Assembly (NCBI RefSeq): GCF_000381925.1
Contig: NZ_KB907309.1
Coordinates: 558,001 to 622,000 of the forward strand
Reading direction: 5' to 3'
DNA length: 64,000 nucleotides
Source of the DNA: Nocardia sp. BMG111209
GTDB lineage: Bacteria; Actinomycetota; Actinomycetes; Mycobacteriales; Mycobacteriaceae
Shown here: positions 35,291 to 46,250 of the stretch, piece by piece
How positions within the stretch are numbered: position 1 is the first letter of the stretch
Layout of the letters: each line of letters opens with the position of its first letter
Made by a program: the position numbers and the translations under genes
Notes under the pieces: model-generated
Told to the model about the DNA's origin: nothing
Seen by the model: the letters and a program-made list of their open reading frames with translations, nothing else
Databases searched by the model: none

Positions 35291-36217
35291 ATGCACGCGG
35301 TGATCCAGAAGACCTTCGGCGGACCCGAAGTACTGGAACTTGTCGAGATCGACCGGCCGGCACTGCTTTCCGGCGAGGTACTGGTACGGGTACGGGCCAG
35401 TGCGATCAATCCGGTCGACGTGGCGGTGCGCTCCGGCGCCTTCCCGATGCTCGGCGAACCGCCGTTCGGCCTCGGCTGGGACATCTCCGGTGTGGTGGAG
35501 GCGACCGGTCCGGGGGCGCGATACGAGGTCGGCGAGGAGGTCTACGGCATGCCGTTCTTCCCCCGCGCCGCCACCGGATACGCGGAGTACGTGGCCGCGC
35601 CGTCCCGGCAGCTGGCCCGGAAACCGAAGTCGCTGAGCCACATCGAAGCGGCGGCCCTGCCCCTGGCCGGGTTGACCGCCTGGCAGGGCCTGGTCGACAA
35701 GGCTCACGTCGGCCCCGGCGACCGGGTCCTGATCCATCGCGCAGCCGGTGGTGTCGGCCATCTGGCCGTGCAGATCGCCAAGGCGCGCGGGGCGTACGTC
35801 ATCGCCCTGGCCAGTGCGGGCAAACACGATTTCGTCCGGGGTCTCGGCGCGGACGAGGTGATCGACTACCGCAGTACCGATTTCACCGAGGTGGTCCGCG
35901 ATGTCGACATCGTCCTCGACTCGGTCGCCGCCGGCGCACGCTCCCTACGGGTCCTGAAGCCGGGCGGCATCCTGGTGACCATCCTCGAACACACGAATCC
36001 GCAACTGGAAGCGGAGGTTCGTGCGGCGGGCCGCCGCTTCGCCGGTATCTCGGTCGAACCGGACTACGCGGCCCTGGAGTCGATCGCGGAACTGGTGGAC
36101 GCCGGCGCACTGCGCCCCGCCGTCGCCGCGACCCTACCCCTGGCGCAGGCCGGCAAGGCCCACGAGCTGGTCGCCGCGGGCGACATCGTCGGCAAGGTTG
36201 TGCTAGAGGTCGGCTGA
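35291..36217 (+). CDS. Zinc-independent quinone oxidoreductase-like MDR protein
   Basis: A 308-residue medium-chain reductase/dehydrogenase. An N-terminal GroES-like domain contains VRASAINPVDVAVRSG and LGWDISGVVEATG. A Rossmann domain has IHRAAGGVGHLAVQIAKARGAYVI, where GxGxxG appears as AAGGVGHLA. The catalytic and structural zinc cysteines are missing, placing it with quinone reductases/enoyl reductases using NADPH. A GAAGGAG site precedes the ATG at 35291. Its stop codon directly abuts an 8-base tandem repeat array. Confidence 0.85.
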   Translation: MHAVIQKTFGGPEVLELVEIDRPALLSGEVLVRVRASAINPVDVAVRSGAFPMLGEPPFGLGWDISGVVEATGPGARYEVGEEVYGMPFFPRAATGYAEYVAAPSRQLARKPKSLSHIEAAALPLAGLTAWQGLVDKAHVGPGDRVLIHRAAGGVGHLAVQIAKARGAYVIALASAGKHDFVRGLGADEVIDYRSTDFTEVVRDVDIVLDSVAAGARSLRVLKPGGILVTILEHTNPQLEAEVRAAGRRFAGISVEPDYAALESIAELVDAGALRPAVAATLPLAQAGKAHELVAAGDIVGKVVLEVG

Positions 36218-36521
36218 CCCGGCAACCCGGCAACCCGGCAACCCGGCAACCCGGCAACCCGGCAACCCGGCAACCCGGCAACCCGGCAACCCGGCAACCC
36301 GGCAACCCGGCAACCCGGCAACCCGGCAACCCGGCAACCCGGCAACCCGGCAACCCGGCAACCCGGCAGCACGGCAACCCGGCAGCACGGCAACCCGGCA
36401 GCACGGCAACCCGGCAGCACGGCAACCCGGCAGCACGGCAGCACGGCAGCACGGCAGCACGGCAGCACGGCAGCACGGCAGCACGGCAGCACGGCAGCAC
36501 GGCAGCACGGCAGCACGGCAG
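36218..36521. repeat. Octanucleotide tandem array, 38 copies in three blocks
   Basis: A pure 8-base microsatellite without interruption. Block 1 is (CCCGGCAA) about 18 times. Block 2 alternates CCCGGCAG and CACGGCAA four times and ends with one CCCGGCAG. Block 3 is (CACGGCAG) 11 times. It begins at the base after an MDR stop codon and ends 51 bases before an AraC gene start. The period is not a multiple of three, and no protein is thought to be encoded, although frames on both strands are open by virtue of the repeat. Confidence 0.97.
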
Positions 36522-36572
36522 CACGGACAAGATTGGGGTCGGGGCACCGATTCCGGTACGAAGGAGGCGGGG

Positions 36573-37505
36573 ATGGATGTGCTCAGTGAGGCCTTGGCCT
36601 CTATGCGGACCGCGGCGCCGCGGTCGGTGCGTACGGACGGACGAGCGCCGTGGGCCATGCGGCTGCCGCCGACGGCGGGTGCGGGATTTCATGTGGTGCT
36701 GCACGGCGCTTGCTGGATCTACCCGTCCGAGCACAGCATGACACCCATCGCACTCGGCCCCGGGGACGTGATCTTCGTGCGGGACAGCGCCGGGTACATC
36801 CTCGCGGACCATCCCGATACCGAAGCGCAGGTCCCCTCGGCCGAGCAGTACACCGCGCGACCGCCGGTGGGTGCGTTGCAGGTCGGTGGGGACGGGGCAC
36901 CGACCAGCCTGCTCTGTGGCAACTACCATCTCGACGGGCAACGGCCGCATCCGCTGCTGCGGCAGTTGCCGGAGGTGATTCATCTGCCGGCGCGGCACGG
37001 GCGGCATCCGGAGTTGGCCGCCGCCGTCGGTTTGCTGAGTTCCGAACTCGACAATCCGCGGGCCGGTTCGTACGGCATCGTCCCCGCGCTGATCGATGCG
37101 CTGCTGCTCTACATCCTGCGGGCCTGGATCGACGAGCAGCCGTCGTCGGTGAGCACGGGATGGGCTGCGGCGCTGCGGGATCCGGCCATCGCTGCGGCGC
37201 TCGCCGTCATCCACGAACAACCGGCGGTCACCTGGACCGTGCAATCGCTGGCCGATCACGTCGGACTGTCCCGCGCCGCATTCGCCCGCCGGTTCGCCCT
37301 GATGGTCGGCGAACCGCCGCTGGCCTACCTGACCCGCTGGCGCCTCACCATCGCAGCCCGGCTGCTCCGCGAGGACGATCTACCCGTCGGTGCGATCGCG
37401 TTGCGAGCCGGCTACGGGTCGGAGTTCGCCTTCAACAAGGCGTTCAAGCGGGAATACGGCTTGGCGCCGGGACGATATCGGCGTCAAACCCGCTCTGCTG
37501 CTTGA
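36573..37505 (+). CDS. AraC-family regulator with cupin sensor domain
   Basis: A 310-residue AraC/XylS regulator. The N-terminal cupin-type sensor (~1-170) contains GFHVVLHGACWIYP and LGPGDVIFVRDSAGY, and the C-terminal tandem HTH (~205-305) has VQSLADHVGLSRAAFARRFALMVGEPPLAYLTRWRL and IALRAGYGSEFAFNKAFKREYG. A GAAGGAGGCGGGG site precedes the ATG. Such regulators usually control an adjacent dehydrogenase or SDR; the MDR gene upstream is the candidate. Confidence 0.88.
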   Translation: MDVLSEALASMRTAAPRSVRTDGRAPWAMRLPPTAGAGFHVVLHGACWIYPSEHSMTPIALGPGDVIFVRDSAGYILADHPDTEAQVPSAEQYTARPPVGALQVGGDGAPTSLLCGNYHLDGQRPHPLLRQLPEVIHLPARHGRHPELAAAVGLLSSELDNPRAGSYGIVPALIDALLLYILRAWIDEQPSSVSTGWAAALRDPAIAAALAVIHEQPAVTWTVQSLADHVGLSRAAFARRFALMVGEPPLAYLTRWRLTIAARLLREDDLPVGAIALRAGYGSEFAFNKAFKREYGLAPGRYRRQTRSAA

Positions 37506-37585
37506 CTATTCGCGCGCGGATCGACCGGATGTCGGCAGAGCGGTCGGCGCGGCTGCTCCGCTGCACACGGCAGTCTGCTGTGCTA

Positions 37586-37711
37586 GGCGACTCTGCCGCA
37601 CTCGGCGACTCTGCCGCACTCGGCGACTCTGCCGCGCTCGGCGACTCCGCCGCGCTCAGCGACTCCGCCGCGCTCAGCGACGCCACTGCGCTCAGCGACG
37701 CCACTGCGCGC
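37586..37711. repeat. Seven 18-bp tandem repeats
   Basis: Seven consecutive copies of GGCGACTCTGCCGCACTC with gradual divergence from left to right, so that the last copies read AGCGACGCCACTGCGCTC. The array lies between the convergent ends of the AraC gene and hsaB, in sequence with no supported gene. The period is a multiple of three, but neither strand gives a convincing protein. Confidence 0.93.
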
Positions 37712-37749
37712 GGCTGCTCCACAGCGCACGGCGGACGGGCCGTATGTAA

Positions 37750-38340
37750 TCAGAGCCAGGTATCGAGAGTGGTGGTGGTGAGGAAATGTTCCAGGTCCGC
37801 GCGCCAGGGGGCGGGGACGGTCTTCTCGGGTTCGATGGCGGTGTATTGGCCGCGGTAGAACAGCAGGGGGCGGCCGGATTCGGTGGTTTCGGCGAGGGCC
37901 AGGACCCGGCCGATCACGATGTGGTGGTCGCCGCCGTCGACGACCCGGTCCACCCGGCACTCGATGGCGGCCAGGGCCGCGTCGATCTGCGGGAGGTCGA
38001 ATTCGGTGGTGTGCCAGGCGGTTCCCGCGAACTTGTCGGGTTCGCGGGAACCGAAGCGGGCGCACAGTTCTCGTTGTTCCTCGGCGAGGACGTTGACGCA
38101 GAAACGGCCGGCGTGCTCGATCGCGGCCCAGGTGCGGGACTGTTTGGTCGGGCAGAACAGCACCAGCGGCGGATCCAGCGACAGGGCGGCGAACGACTGG
38201 CACGCGAAACCCACCGGGGTGTGCGCGTCGTCGAACGTGGTGATCACGGTGATGCCGGTGCAGAACTGCCCCAGCACGTTCCGGAATCGACGGGCGTCGA
38301 TTTCCGGGAAACCGCTGTCCGCCACTGCTTCCGAGGTCAT
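37750..38340 (-). CDS. hsaB: HsaB, flavin reductase of the 3-HSA monooxygenase
   Basis: A 196-residue flavin reductase. FRNVLGQFCTGITVITT at the N-terminus, FACQSFAALSLDPPLVLFCPTK, and the C-terminal FLTTTTLDTWL agree closely with mycobacterial HsaB. It supplies FADH2/FMNH2 from NADH to HsaA. An ATG at 38349 is also possible, but AGAGG abuts it, while the ATG at 38340 has proper spacing. Last gene of the hsaA-hsaD-hsaC-hsaB operon. Confidence 0.93.
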   Translation of the reverse strand: MTSEAVADSGFPEIDARRFRNVLGQFCTGITVITTFDDAHTPVGFACQSFAALSLDPPLVLFCPTKQSRTWAAIEHAGRFCVNVLAEEQRELCARFGSREPDKFAGTAWHTTEFDLPQIDAALAAIECRVDRVVDGGDHHIVIGRVLALAETTESGRPLLFYRGQYTAIEPEKTVPAPWRADLEHFLTTTTLDTWL

Positions 38341-38391
38341 GTCGGTCATCCTCTGTCGCTGGTCCGGGTGTGCTCGTGCCGAAGGGTGCCG

Positions 38392-41362
<2,971 letters not shown>

Positions 41363-41443
41363 CTCTTCGCGGCTCCTGCCTGCTCCTACCTGCTCCAACA
41401 CCCGTGCGATGCACCGGCACGGGCGCCGTACTCCAGTCGAGAT

Positions 41444-41457
41444 TAGAACACGTTACT
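41444..41457. promoter_or_regulatory. KstR box on the hsaA side
   Basis: TAGAACACGTTACT agrees with the KstR consensus TnnAACnnGTTnnA at all fixed positions except the last. It lies in the 221-base divergent region between hsaA and kshA. Confidence 0.75.
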
Positions 41458-41546
41458 ATTCCTGTCGAGAACGGGTAACCACCAGGATCGGGACATGCCC
41501 TTCGCCTGGTGGCCAAGGGAATAACTAGCGCAGCGGCCCGCAATTT

Positions 41547-41560
41547 TGTAACGTGTTCTA
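41547..41560. promoter_or_regulatory. KstR box on the kshA side
   Basis: TGTAACGTGTTCTA matches TnnAACnnGTTnnA completely and lies 23 bases before the kshA start, just upstream of its RBS (AGAGGAGGG). Bound KstR would block initiation; the ligand in mycobacteria is a 3-oxo-4-cholestenoyl-CoA-type thioester. Confidence 0.9.
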
Positions 41561-41583
41561 GTACTTCCAGAGGAGGGCTCACG

Positions 41584-42783
41584 ATGGCAGAGACAACACC
41601 GCGGCCGGGCGGGAAGGTACGTGAGATCGATGTCGGATCCATGCCCACCCGCTACGCGCGCGGTTGGCATTGCCTCGGTACGGTCGCGGGGTTCCGGGAC
41701 GGCAAGCCGCACGCCATCGAGGCGTTCGGGACCAAACTCGTCGTCTGGGCCGACAGTTCCGGCGATCTGAAGGTGCTCGACGCGTACTGCCGGCACCTCG
41801 GCGGCGATCTCAGCATGGGTGAGATCAAGGGCGATTCGATCGCGTGCCCGTTCCACGACTGGCGCTGGGGCGGCAACGGCCGCTGTACCGCGATCCCCTA
41901 TGCCCGCCGGGTACCGCCGCTGGCCCGCACCCGCTCGTGGACCACCCTCGAGCGCAACGGGCAGCTGTACGTATGGCACGACCACGAGGGCAATCCGCCG
42001 CCGGACGAGGTGACGATCCCCTACATCGAGGGGCCGTACACCACCGCCGACGGCGCGCCGAGCGAACAACTCGGCGAGCGCTGGACCGAGTGGACCTGGG
42101 AGACCATCCACATCGAGGGCGCCAACTGCCGCGAGATCATCGACAACGTGGTCGACATGGCGCACTTCTTCTACATCCACTACGCGTTCCCGACCTACTT
42201 CAAGAACGTGTTCGAGGGTCATGTCGCCACCCAGTACCTGGAGACCAAGGGCCGGCCCGACGTCGGCATGGCCGCCAAGTACGGCGGGGAGTCGCTGTTG
42301 CAGTCGGAGGCGTCCTATTTCGGGCCGTCGTACATGATCAACCCGCTGGTCAACAGCTACGGCGGCTACGAGATCAAGATCCTGCTGATCAACTGCCACT
42401 ATCCGGTCACGCAGAACTCGTTCGTGCTGCAGTACGGCCTCAGCGTCGAGAAGCCGGCGGGCGTCGACGACGAGACCGCCGACAAACTCGCCGCCAGCAT
42501 GACCAAGTTCTTCGGCGACGGCTTCCTGCAGGACGTGGAGATCTGGAAGCACAAGTCCAAGATCGACAATCCGCTGCTCTGCGAGGAGGACGGCCCGGTC
42601 TACCAGCTGCGCCGCTGGTACGACCAGTTCTACGTCGACGTCGCCGACGTCGATCCGAAGATGGTGCAGCGCTTCGAATTCGAGGTCGACACCACCAAGG
42701 CCAACGAGGCCTGGGAGCGCGAGGTCGCCGACAACATGCGCCGCCGCGCGGAGCAGTCCTCCGAGCAGGAGGCGAGCGCCTGA
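41584..42783 (+). CDS. kshA: KshA, 3-ketosteroid 9-alpha-hydroxylase oxygenase
   Basis: A 399-residue Rieske oxygenase. The [2Fe-2S] ligands are Cys69-x-His71 (YCRHLGG) and Cys88-x2-His91 (CPFHDW). The mononuclear iron site is in NVVDMAHFFYIHY (Asp191, His194, His199). With the reductase KshB, not present here, it hydroxylates C9 of androstenedione or ADD; together with KstD this opens ring B. Its stop overlaps the start of a small zinc-ribbon-like gene (TGATG). Confidence 0.95.
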   Translation: MAETTPRPGGKVREIDVGSMPTRYARGWHCLGTVAGFRDGKPHAIEAFGTKLVVWADSSGDLKVLDAYCRHLGGDLSMGEIKGDSIACPFHDWRWGGNGRCTAIPYARRVPPLARTRSWTTLERNGQLYVWHDHEGNPPPDEVTIPYIEGPYTTADGAPSEQLGERWTEWTWETIHIEGANCREIIDNVVDMAHFFYIHYAFPTYFKNVFEGHVATQYLETKGRPDVGMAAKYGGESLLQSEASYFGPSYMINPLVNSYGGYEIKILLINCHYPVTQNSFVLQYGLSVEKPAGVDDETADKLAASMTKFFGDGFLQDVEIWKHKSKIDNPLLCEEDGPVYQLRRWYDQFYVDVADVDPKMVQRFEFEVDTTKANEAWEREVADNMRRRAEQSSEQEASA

Positions 42784-43100
42784 TGGCCGGCTGGGCGAAG
42801 GCACCGGATTTCGCGGACCGTCCGCAGCGGTTGGCGGAGGTGCGCGCCCAGACGATCGTCGACAAACACGGCCATCTGGAGGCAGGAATGACTCCGGTGG
42901 CGTGCCGCAATTGCGGCACGGAAGTGCTGGTGCGCAAGAGCAGTGCGCATCAGACATCGGTGCAGTGGCCGGTCCATCCCGCCGACCACTGCCCGGTGTT
43001 CAAGGAACGAGGTGGCGGCCCCGGCCGCCACACTTCCTGCCCCCACCTCCAGCGAACCATCGACCACGCGGTCGCGGAGGGCCTGATCACACCGGAATGA
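42783..43100 (+). CDS. Small Cys/His-rich protein coupled to kshA
   Basis: A 105-residue protein of unknown function, translationally coupled to kshA (TGATG). Possible metal ligands: CRNC (~40), then His/Cys in HPADHCPVF (~65) and Cys-x-His in SCPHLQR (~85). The tail TIDHAVAEGLITPE is helical. It could be an accessory factor for KshA, for example in iron or electron delivery, or a ferredoxin-like substitute; this is inference from coupling only. A small gene also follows kshA in M. tuberculosis (Rv3527), but I cannot verify homology. Confidence 0.7.
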   Translation: MAGWAKAPDFADRPQRLAEVRAQTIVDKHGHLEAGMTPVACRNCGTEVLVRKSSAHQTSVQWPVHPADHCPVFKERGGGPGRHTSCPHLQRTIDHAVAEGLITPE

Positions 43101-43107
43101 CCCTTCT

Positions 43108-43199
43108 CGTCGCCCCGGTGGAAGCCGGAACCCGAGTGCCCCGTCGATCGGCGCGGAATCGACGGCGGTATCCGGGTACCGGCTTCCGCCGGGGCGACG
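43108..43199. terminator. 92-base nested palindrome between convergent operons
   Basis: Arms of ~27 bases (CGTCGCCCCGG then a variable base then GGAAGCCGG) pair with 43173-43199 with two mismatches. An inner pair, CCGTCGAT / ATCGACGG (43141-43148 with 43158-43165), is nested inside. It starts 8 bases after the kshA-operon stop. It may be a bidirectional terminator or a small palindromic repeat element. Confidence 0.7.
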
Positions 43200-43273
43200 G
43201 GACGGGCATCGGACCATCCGGAGCGTGACGACCTGCTCGCGGCTTCCGAATACGCCGCAGCAGAAGGCGATTC

Positions 43274-43308
43274 CCGGGTCGTGATCGCGTTTGCCGATCA
43301 CGACCCGG
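43274..43308 (-). terminator. Hairpin downstream of hsaF
   Basis: CCGGGTCGTGATCG and CGATCACGACCCGG form a 14-bp perfect stem around the 7-base loop CGTTTGC, 15 bases past the hsaF stop on the minus strand. Confidence 0.7.
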
Positions 43309-43323
43309 ACGGGCATCCGCCGA

Positions 43324-44361
43324 TCAGGCCGTGGCGGACTGCTTTTCCCGCTGCAGTTCGAGGGCGATATCGATGAGCTGGTCCTCCTGGCCGCCGACCA
43401 GTTTGCGTTGGCCGGCGCGGACCAGCATGTCGGCGGCGGAGACGCCGTAGCGTTCGGCCTGGCGCTCGGCGTGCTTGAGGAAGCTGGAGTAGACGCCCGC
43501 GTAGCCCATCATCAGGGATTGGCGGTCCAGCAGGCATTCCTGGGGCATCACCGGGCGGACCACGTCCTCGGCGGCGTTGGCGATGGCGAAGAAGTCGATG
43601 CCGGTCTTGACGCCGATCTTGTCGCAGACGCCCACGAGGGCCTCGACCGGGGTGTTGCCCGCGCCCGCGCCGAACCGGCGGGTGCTGCCGTCGATCTGGT
43701 GGGCGCCGGCGCGGATCGCGAAAATCGAGTTGGCGCAGCCCAGGTCGAGATTCTCGTGGCCGTGGAAGCCGACCATGGCGTCGTCGCCGAGTTCGGTGAC
43801 CAGGGCCGCGACGCGGTCGGAGACCTGTTCCAGGACCATCGCGCCGGCGGAGTCGACCACGTACACGCACTGGCAGCCGGCGTCGGCCATGATGCGGGCC
43901 TGCTTCGCCAGGACCTCGGGGGGCTGGGTGTGGGCCATCATCAGGAAACCGACCGTCTCCAAACCGAGTTCGCGGGCCAGGCCGAAATGCTGGATCGAGA
44001 CGTCGGCCTCGGTGCAGTGGGTCGCGATGCGGACGATCGAGGCGCCGTGGTCCTGGGAGATCTTGATGTCCTCCTTGACGCCCACGCCCGGGAGCATCAG
44101 GACGGCGATCTTCGCCTGCTTCGCGGTCTCGGCGGCGAGCGTGATCAGTTCCTGCTCGGGGGTTTTCGAGAAACCGTAGTTGAACGAGGAACCGCCGAGG
44201 CCGTCGCCGTGGGTGACCTCGATGACCGGCACCCCGGCGGCGTCCAGCGCGCCGACGATGCCGCGGACCTCGTCGGCGGTGAACTGGTGCCGCTTGTGAT
44301 GCGACCCGTCGCGCAGCGAGGTGTCGGTGATGCGGATATCGATTTCCTGGGAGTAGGGCAT
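43324..44361 (-). CDS. hsaF: HsaF, 4-hydroxy-2-oxoacid aldolase
   Basis: A 345-residue DmpG/HMGL-type aldolase. [18 protein letters not shown] at the N-terminus supplies the Mn-binding Asp and catalytic Arg/His; [12 protein letters not shown] carries the two metal-binding His. A C-terminal communication domain contacts HsaG. It cleaves 4-hydroxy-2-oxohexanoate to pyruvate and propanal. The ATG at 44361 follows AGAAAGGA. Confidence 0.95.
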   Translation of the reverse strand: MPYSQEIDIRITDTSLRDGSHHKRHQFTADEVRGIVGALDAAGVPVIEVTHGDGLGGSSFNYGFSKTPEQELITLAAETAKQAKIAVLMLPGVGVKEDIKISQDHGASIVRIATHCTEADVSIQHFGLARELGLETVGFLMMAHTQPPEVLAKQARIMADAGCQCVYVVDSAGAMVLEQVSDRVAALVTELGDDAMVGFHGHENLDLGCANSIFAIRAGAHQIDGSTRRFGAGAGNTPVEALVGVCDKIGVKTGIDFFAIANAAEDVVRPVMPQECLLDRQSLMMGYAGVYSSFLKHAERQAERYGVSAADMLVRAGQRKLVGGQEDQLIDIALELQREKQSATA

Positions 44362-44395
44362 GACCAGTCCTTTCTGAGGGGTGCTCCGCGCGGGC

Positions 44396-45307
44396 CTAGA
44401 CTCGGGCCGAGATGATCTGGTCGGCAATGACTTCGCCGACGCGGGTGGCGGCGGCGGTCATGATGTCGAGGTTGCCGGCGTAGGGCGGCAGGAAATCGCC
44501 GGCGCCCTCCACCTCCACGAACACCGAAACCTTCGCCAGCCCACCGGAAACCACGCTCGGCTCGTCGAACTGCGGCTCGTTCAGCAGCCGGTAGCCGGGG
44601 ACGTACTGCTGGATGTCGGCGACCATCCGGTGGATCGAGTCGGCGATCGCGGCGGTGTCGGCGTCCTCCGGGATCGCGCAGAAGATGGTGTCGCGCATGA
44701 TCATCGGCGGTTCCGCCGGATTCAGGACGATGATCGCCTTGCCGCGCTCGGCGCCGCCGATAGTCTCCACGCCGCGGCTGGTGGTCTTGGTGAACTCGTC
44801 GATGTTGGCGCGGGTACCCGGCCCGGCCGAGACCGACGACACCGAGGCGACGATCTCGGCGTAGGGCACGGTGACCACGCGGGAGACCGCGGCCACGATC
44901 GGGATCGTCGCCTGGCCACCGCAGGTGATCATGTTGACGTTCGGGGCGTCCAGCAGCGAGCCGAGATTCACCGGCGGCACCACCGCGGGGCCGACGGCGG
45001 CGGGGGTCAGATCCACCGCGCGGATACCGGCCTCGAGGTATTTCGGCGCGTAGGCGCGGTGCACGTAGGCGGAGGTGGCCTCGAACAGCACATCCGGCTT
45101 CTCGGGCAACGCCAGCAGATGGTCGGCGCCCTCGTGCGAGGTCTCCAGGCCCAGATCGCGGGCGCGCTTCAAACCCTCACTGTCCGGGTCGATCCCGATC
45201 ATCCAGCGCGGCTCGATCAGATCCGAGCGCAGCAGTTTGTAGAGCAGGTCGGTGCTGATGTTGCCGGAACCGACAATCGCGGCCGAAACCTTGTGCGTGG
45301 CTGACAC
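44396..45307 (-). CDS. hsaG: HsaG, propanal dehydrogenase (CoA-acylating)
   Basis: A 303-residue CoA-acylating aldehyde dehydrogenase of the DmpF family. NAD-binding [17 protein letters not shown] at the N-terminus and the catalytic cysteine in [12 protein letters not shown] (~130). It converts propanal channelled from HsaF to propionyl-CoA. Starts with GTG, 12 bases after hsaE. Confidence 0.95.
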   Translation of the reverse strand: MSATHKVSAAIVGSGNISTDLLYKLLRSDLIEPRWMIGIDPDSEGLKRARDLGLETSHEGADHLLALPEKPDVLFEATSAYVHRAYAPKYLEAGIRAVDLTPAAVGPAVVPPVNLGSLLDAPNVNMITCGGQATIPIVAAVSRVVTVPYAEIVASVSSVSAGPGTRANIDEFTKTTSRGVETIGGAERGKAIIVLNPAEPPMIMRDTIFCAIPEDADTAAIADSIHRMVADIQQYVPGYRLLNEPQFDEPSVVSGGLAKVSVFVEVEGAGDFLPPYAGNLDIMTAAATRVGEVIADQIISARV

Positions 45308-45319
45308 GTTCGCGTCTCC

Positions 45320-46105
45320 TCACTGAAAATTCACACGGACCGAACCGAGTCCGGCGAACTCGGCGTTGAAGGCATCGCCCGGACGGGCATCGATCGCGCG
45401 GGTGCAGGAGCCGGGCAGCACGATGTCACCGGCGCGCAGCCGCACCCCGAAGGAGGCGACCTTGCGGGCCAGCCACGCCACCGCCACCGTCGGATCGCCG
45501 AGTACGGCATCGCTGCGGCCCTCGGCGACCACCTCGCCGTTGCGGGTCAGCACGGCATCGATCGCGGTGACGTCCAGCGTCGCCGGATCGACCCGCTCGG
45601 GGCCGAGCACCCAGCCGGCCGAGGAGGCGTTGTCGGCGATGGTGTCGCACAGCGCGATCTTCCAGTCCCGGATCCGGGTGTCGATCAGTTCGATCGCGGG
45701 GGCGTAGGCCACGGTCGCGGCCAGCACGTCGGCCTCGGTGCACGCTGCGCCGGGCAGGTCCGCGCCGAGGACGAAACCGACCTCGACCTCCACCCGCGGG
45801 TACAGATAGTTCGACGCGACGACATCGGCGTCCTCGAACACCCGCATCTCGCCGAGCAGATGCCCGTAGTCGGGCTCGTCGACACCCATCATCTGCTGCA
45901 TGGCCTTCGAGGACAGGCCGACCTTGTGGCCGATCACCGTCGCCCCACCGGCCACCCGCCGCCGGATGTTGTGCAGCTGGATCTCGTAGGCGTCCACCAC
46001 ATCGATGTCGGGATGCCGGATCACCAGCGGGTCGACCGGTATCCGATCCCGCTCCGCGACCGCGAGTTCGTCGGCCAGTTCCTTGCGTACCGCGTCGGAC
46101 AGCAC
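45320..46105 (-). CDS. hsaE: HsaE, 2-hydroxydienoate hydratase
   Basis: A 261-residue hydratase of the MhpD/DmpE family. GHKVGLSSKAMQQMMGVDEPDYGHL (~60-85) and the metal-binding VEVEVGFVLG (~105) are visible. It hydrates 2-hydroxyhexa-2,4-dienoate, the second product of HsaD. Starts with GTG after a GGAGGAAGGG RBS. First gene of hsaE-hsaG-hsaF, divergent from kstD. Confidence 0.94.
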   Translation of the reverse strand: MLSDAVRKELADELAVAERDRIPVDPLVIRHPDIDVVDAYEIQLHNIRRRVAGGATVIGHKVGLSSKAMQQMMGVDEPDYGHLLGEMRVFEDADVVASNYLYPRVEVEVGFVLGADLPGAACTEADVLAATVAYAPAIELIDTRIRDWKIALCDTIADNASSAGWVLGPERVDPATLDVTAIDAVLTRNGEVVAEGRSDAVLGDPTVAVAWLARKVASFGVRLRAGDIVLPGSCTRAIDARPGDAFNAEFAGLGSVRVNFQ

Positions 46106-46168
46106 CGTGATTCCCTTCCTCCCGACCGAGATCAGCGTCGTTTCGACCGAGACCGGACGTGCAGAAAT

Positions 46169-46182
46169 TGGAACGAGTTACC
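46169..46182. promoter_or_regulatory. Possible KstR box on the hsaE side
   Basis: TGGAACGAGTTACC fits TnnAACnnGTTnnA except for the final base. It lies 64 bases upstream of hsaE, opposite the perfect box at kstD, mirroring the two-box layout between hsaA and kshA. Confidence 0.55.
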
Positions 46183-46235
46183 TGTGTCGATCCACTCACC
46201 TGCCAGTCCAATATAGACCGAGACGGGAGCGATTC

Positions 46236-46249
46236 TATAACGTGTTCTA
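46236..46249. promoter_or_regulatory. KstR box immediately before kstD
   Basis: TATAACGTGTTCTA matches the KstR consensus fully and ends one base before the kstD ATG. No RBS can fit, so kstD is probably translated from a leaderless mRNA with the operator spanning the promoter and the transcription start. Confidence 0.9.
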
Positions 46250-46250
46250 C

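Noticed and set aside
36218..36521. CRISPR-like array
   Set aside because: Units of 8 bases follow each other without spacers; it is a microsatellite.
36203..36658. Cysteine/leucine-rich proteins (repeated GCRVAGLP or AAVLPCCR) on the minus strand
   Set aside because: The frames exist only because the 8-base repeat contains no stop codon in some frames; no start context or conserved domain.
35149..36741. 530-residue plus-strand frame through the MDR gene and repeat
   Set aside because: It is out of frame with the clear MDR oxidoreductase and AraC genes and is arginine-rich, as shadow frames in GC-rich DNA are.
41443..42957. 504-residue minus-strand frame opposite kshA
   Set aside because: Antisense to the Rieske oxygenase; no family resemblance.
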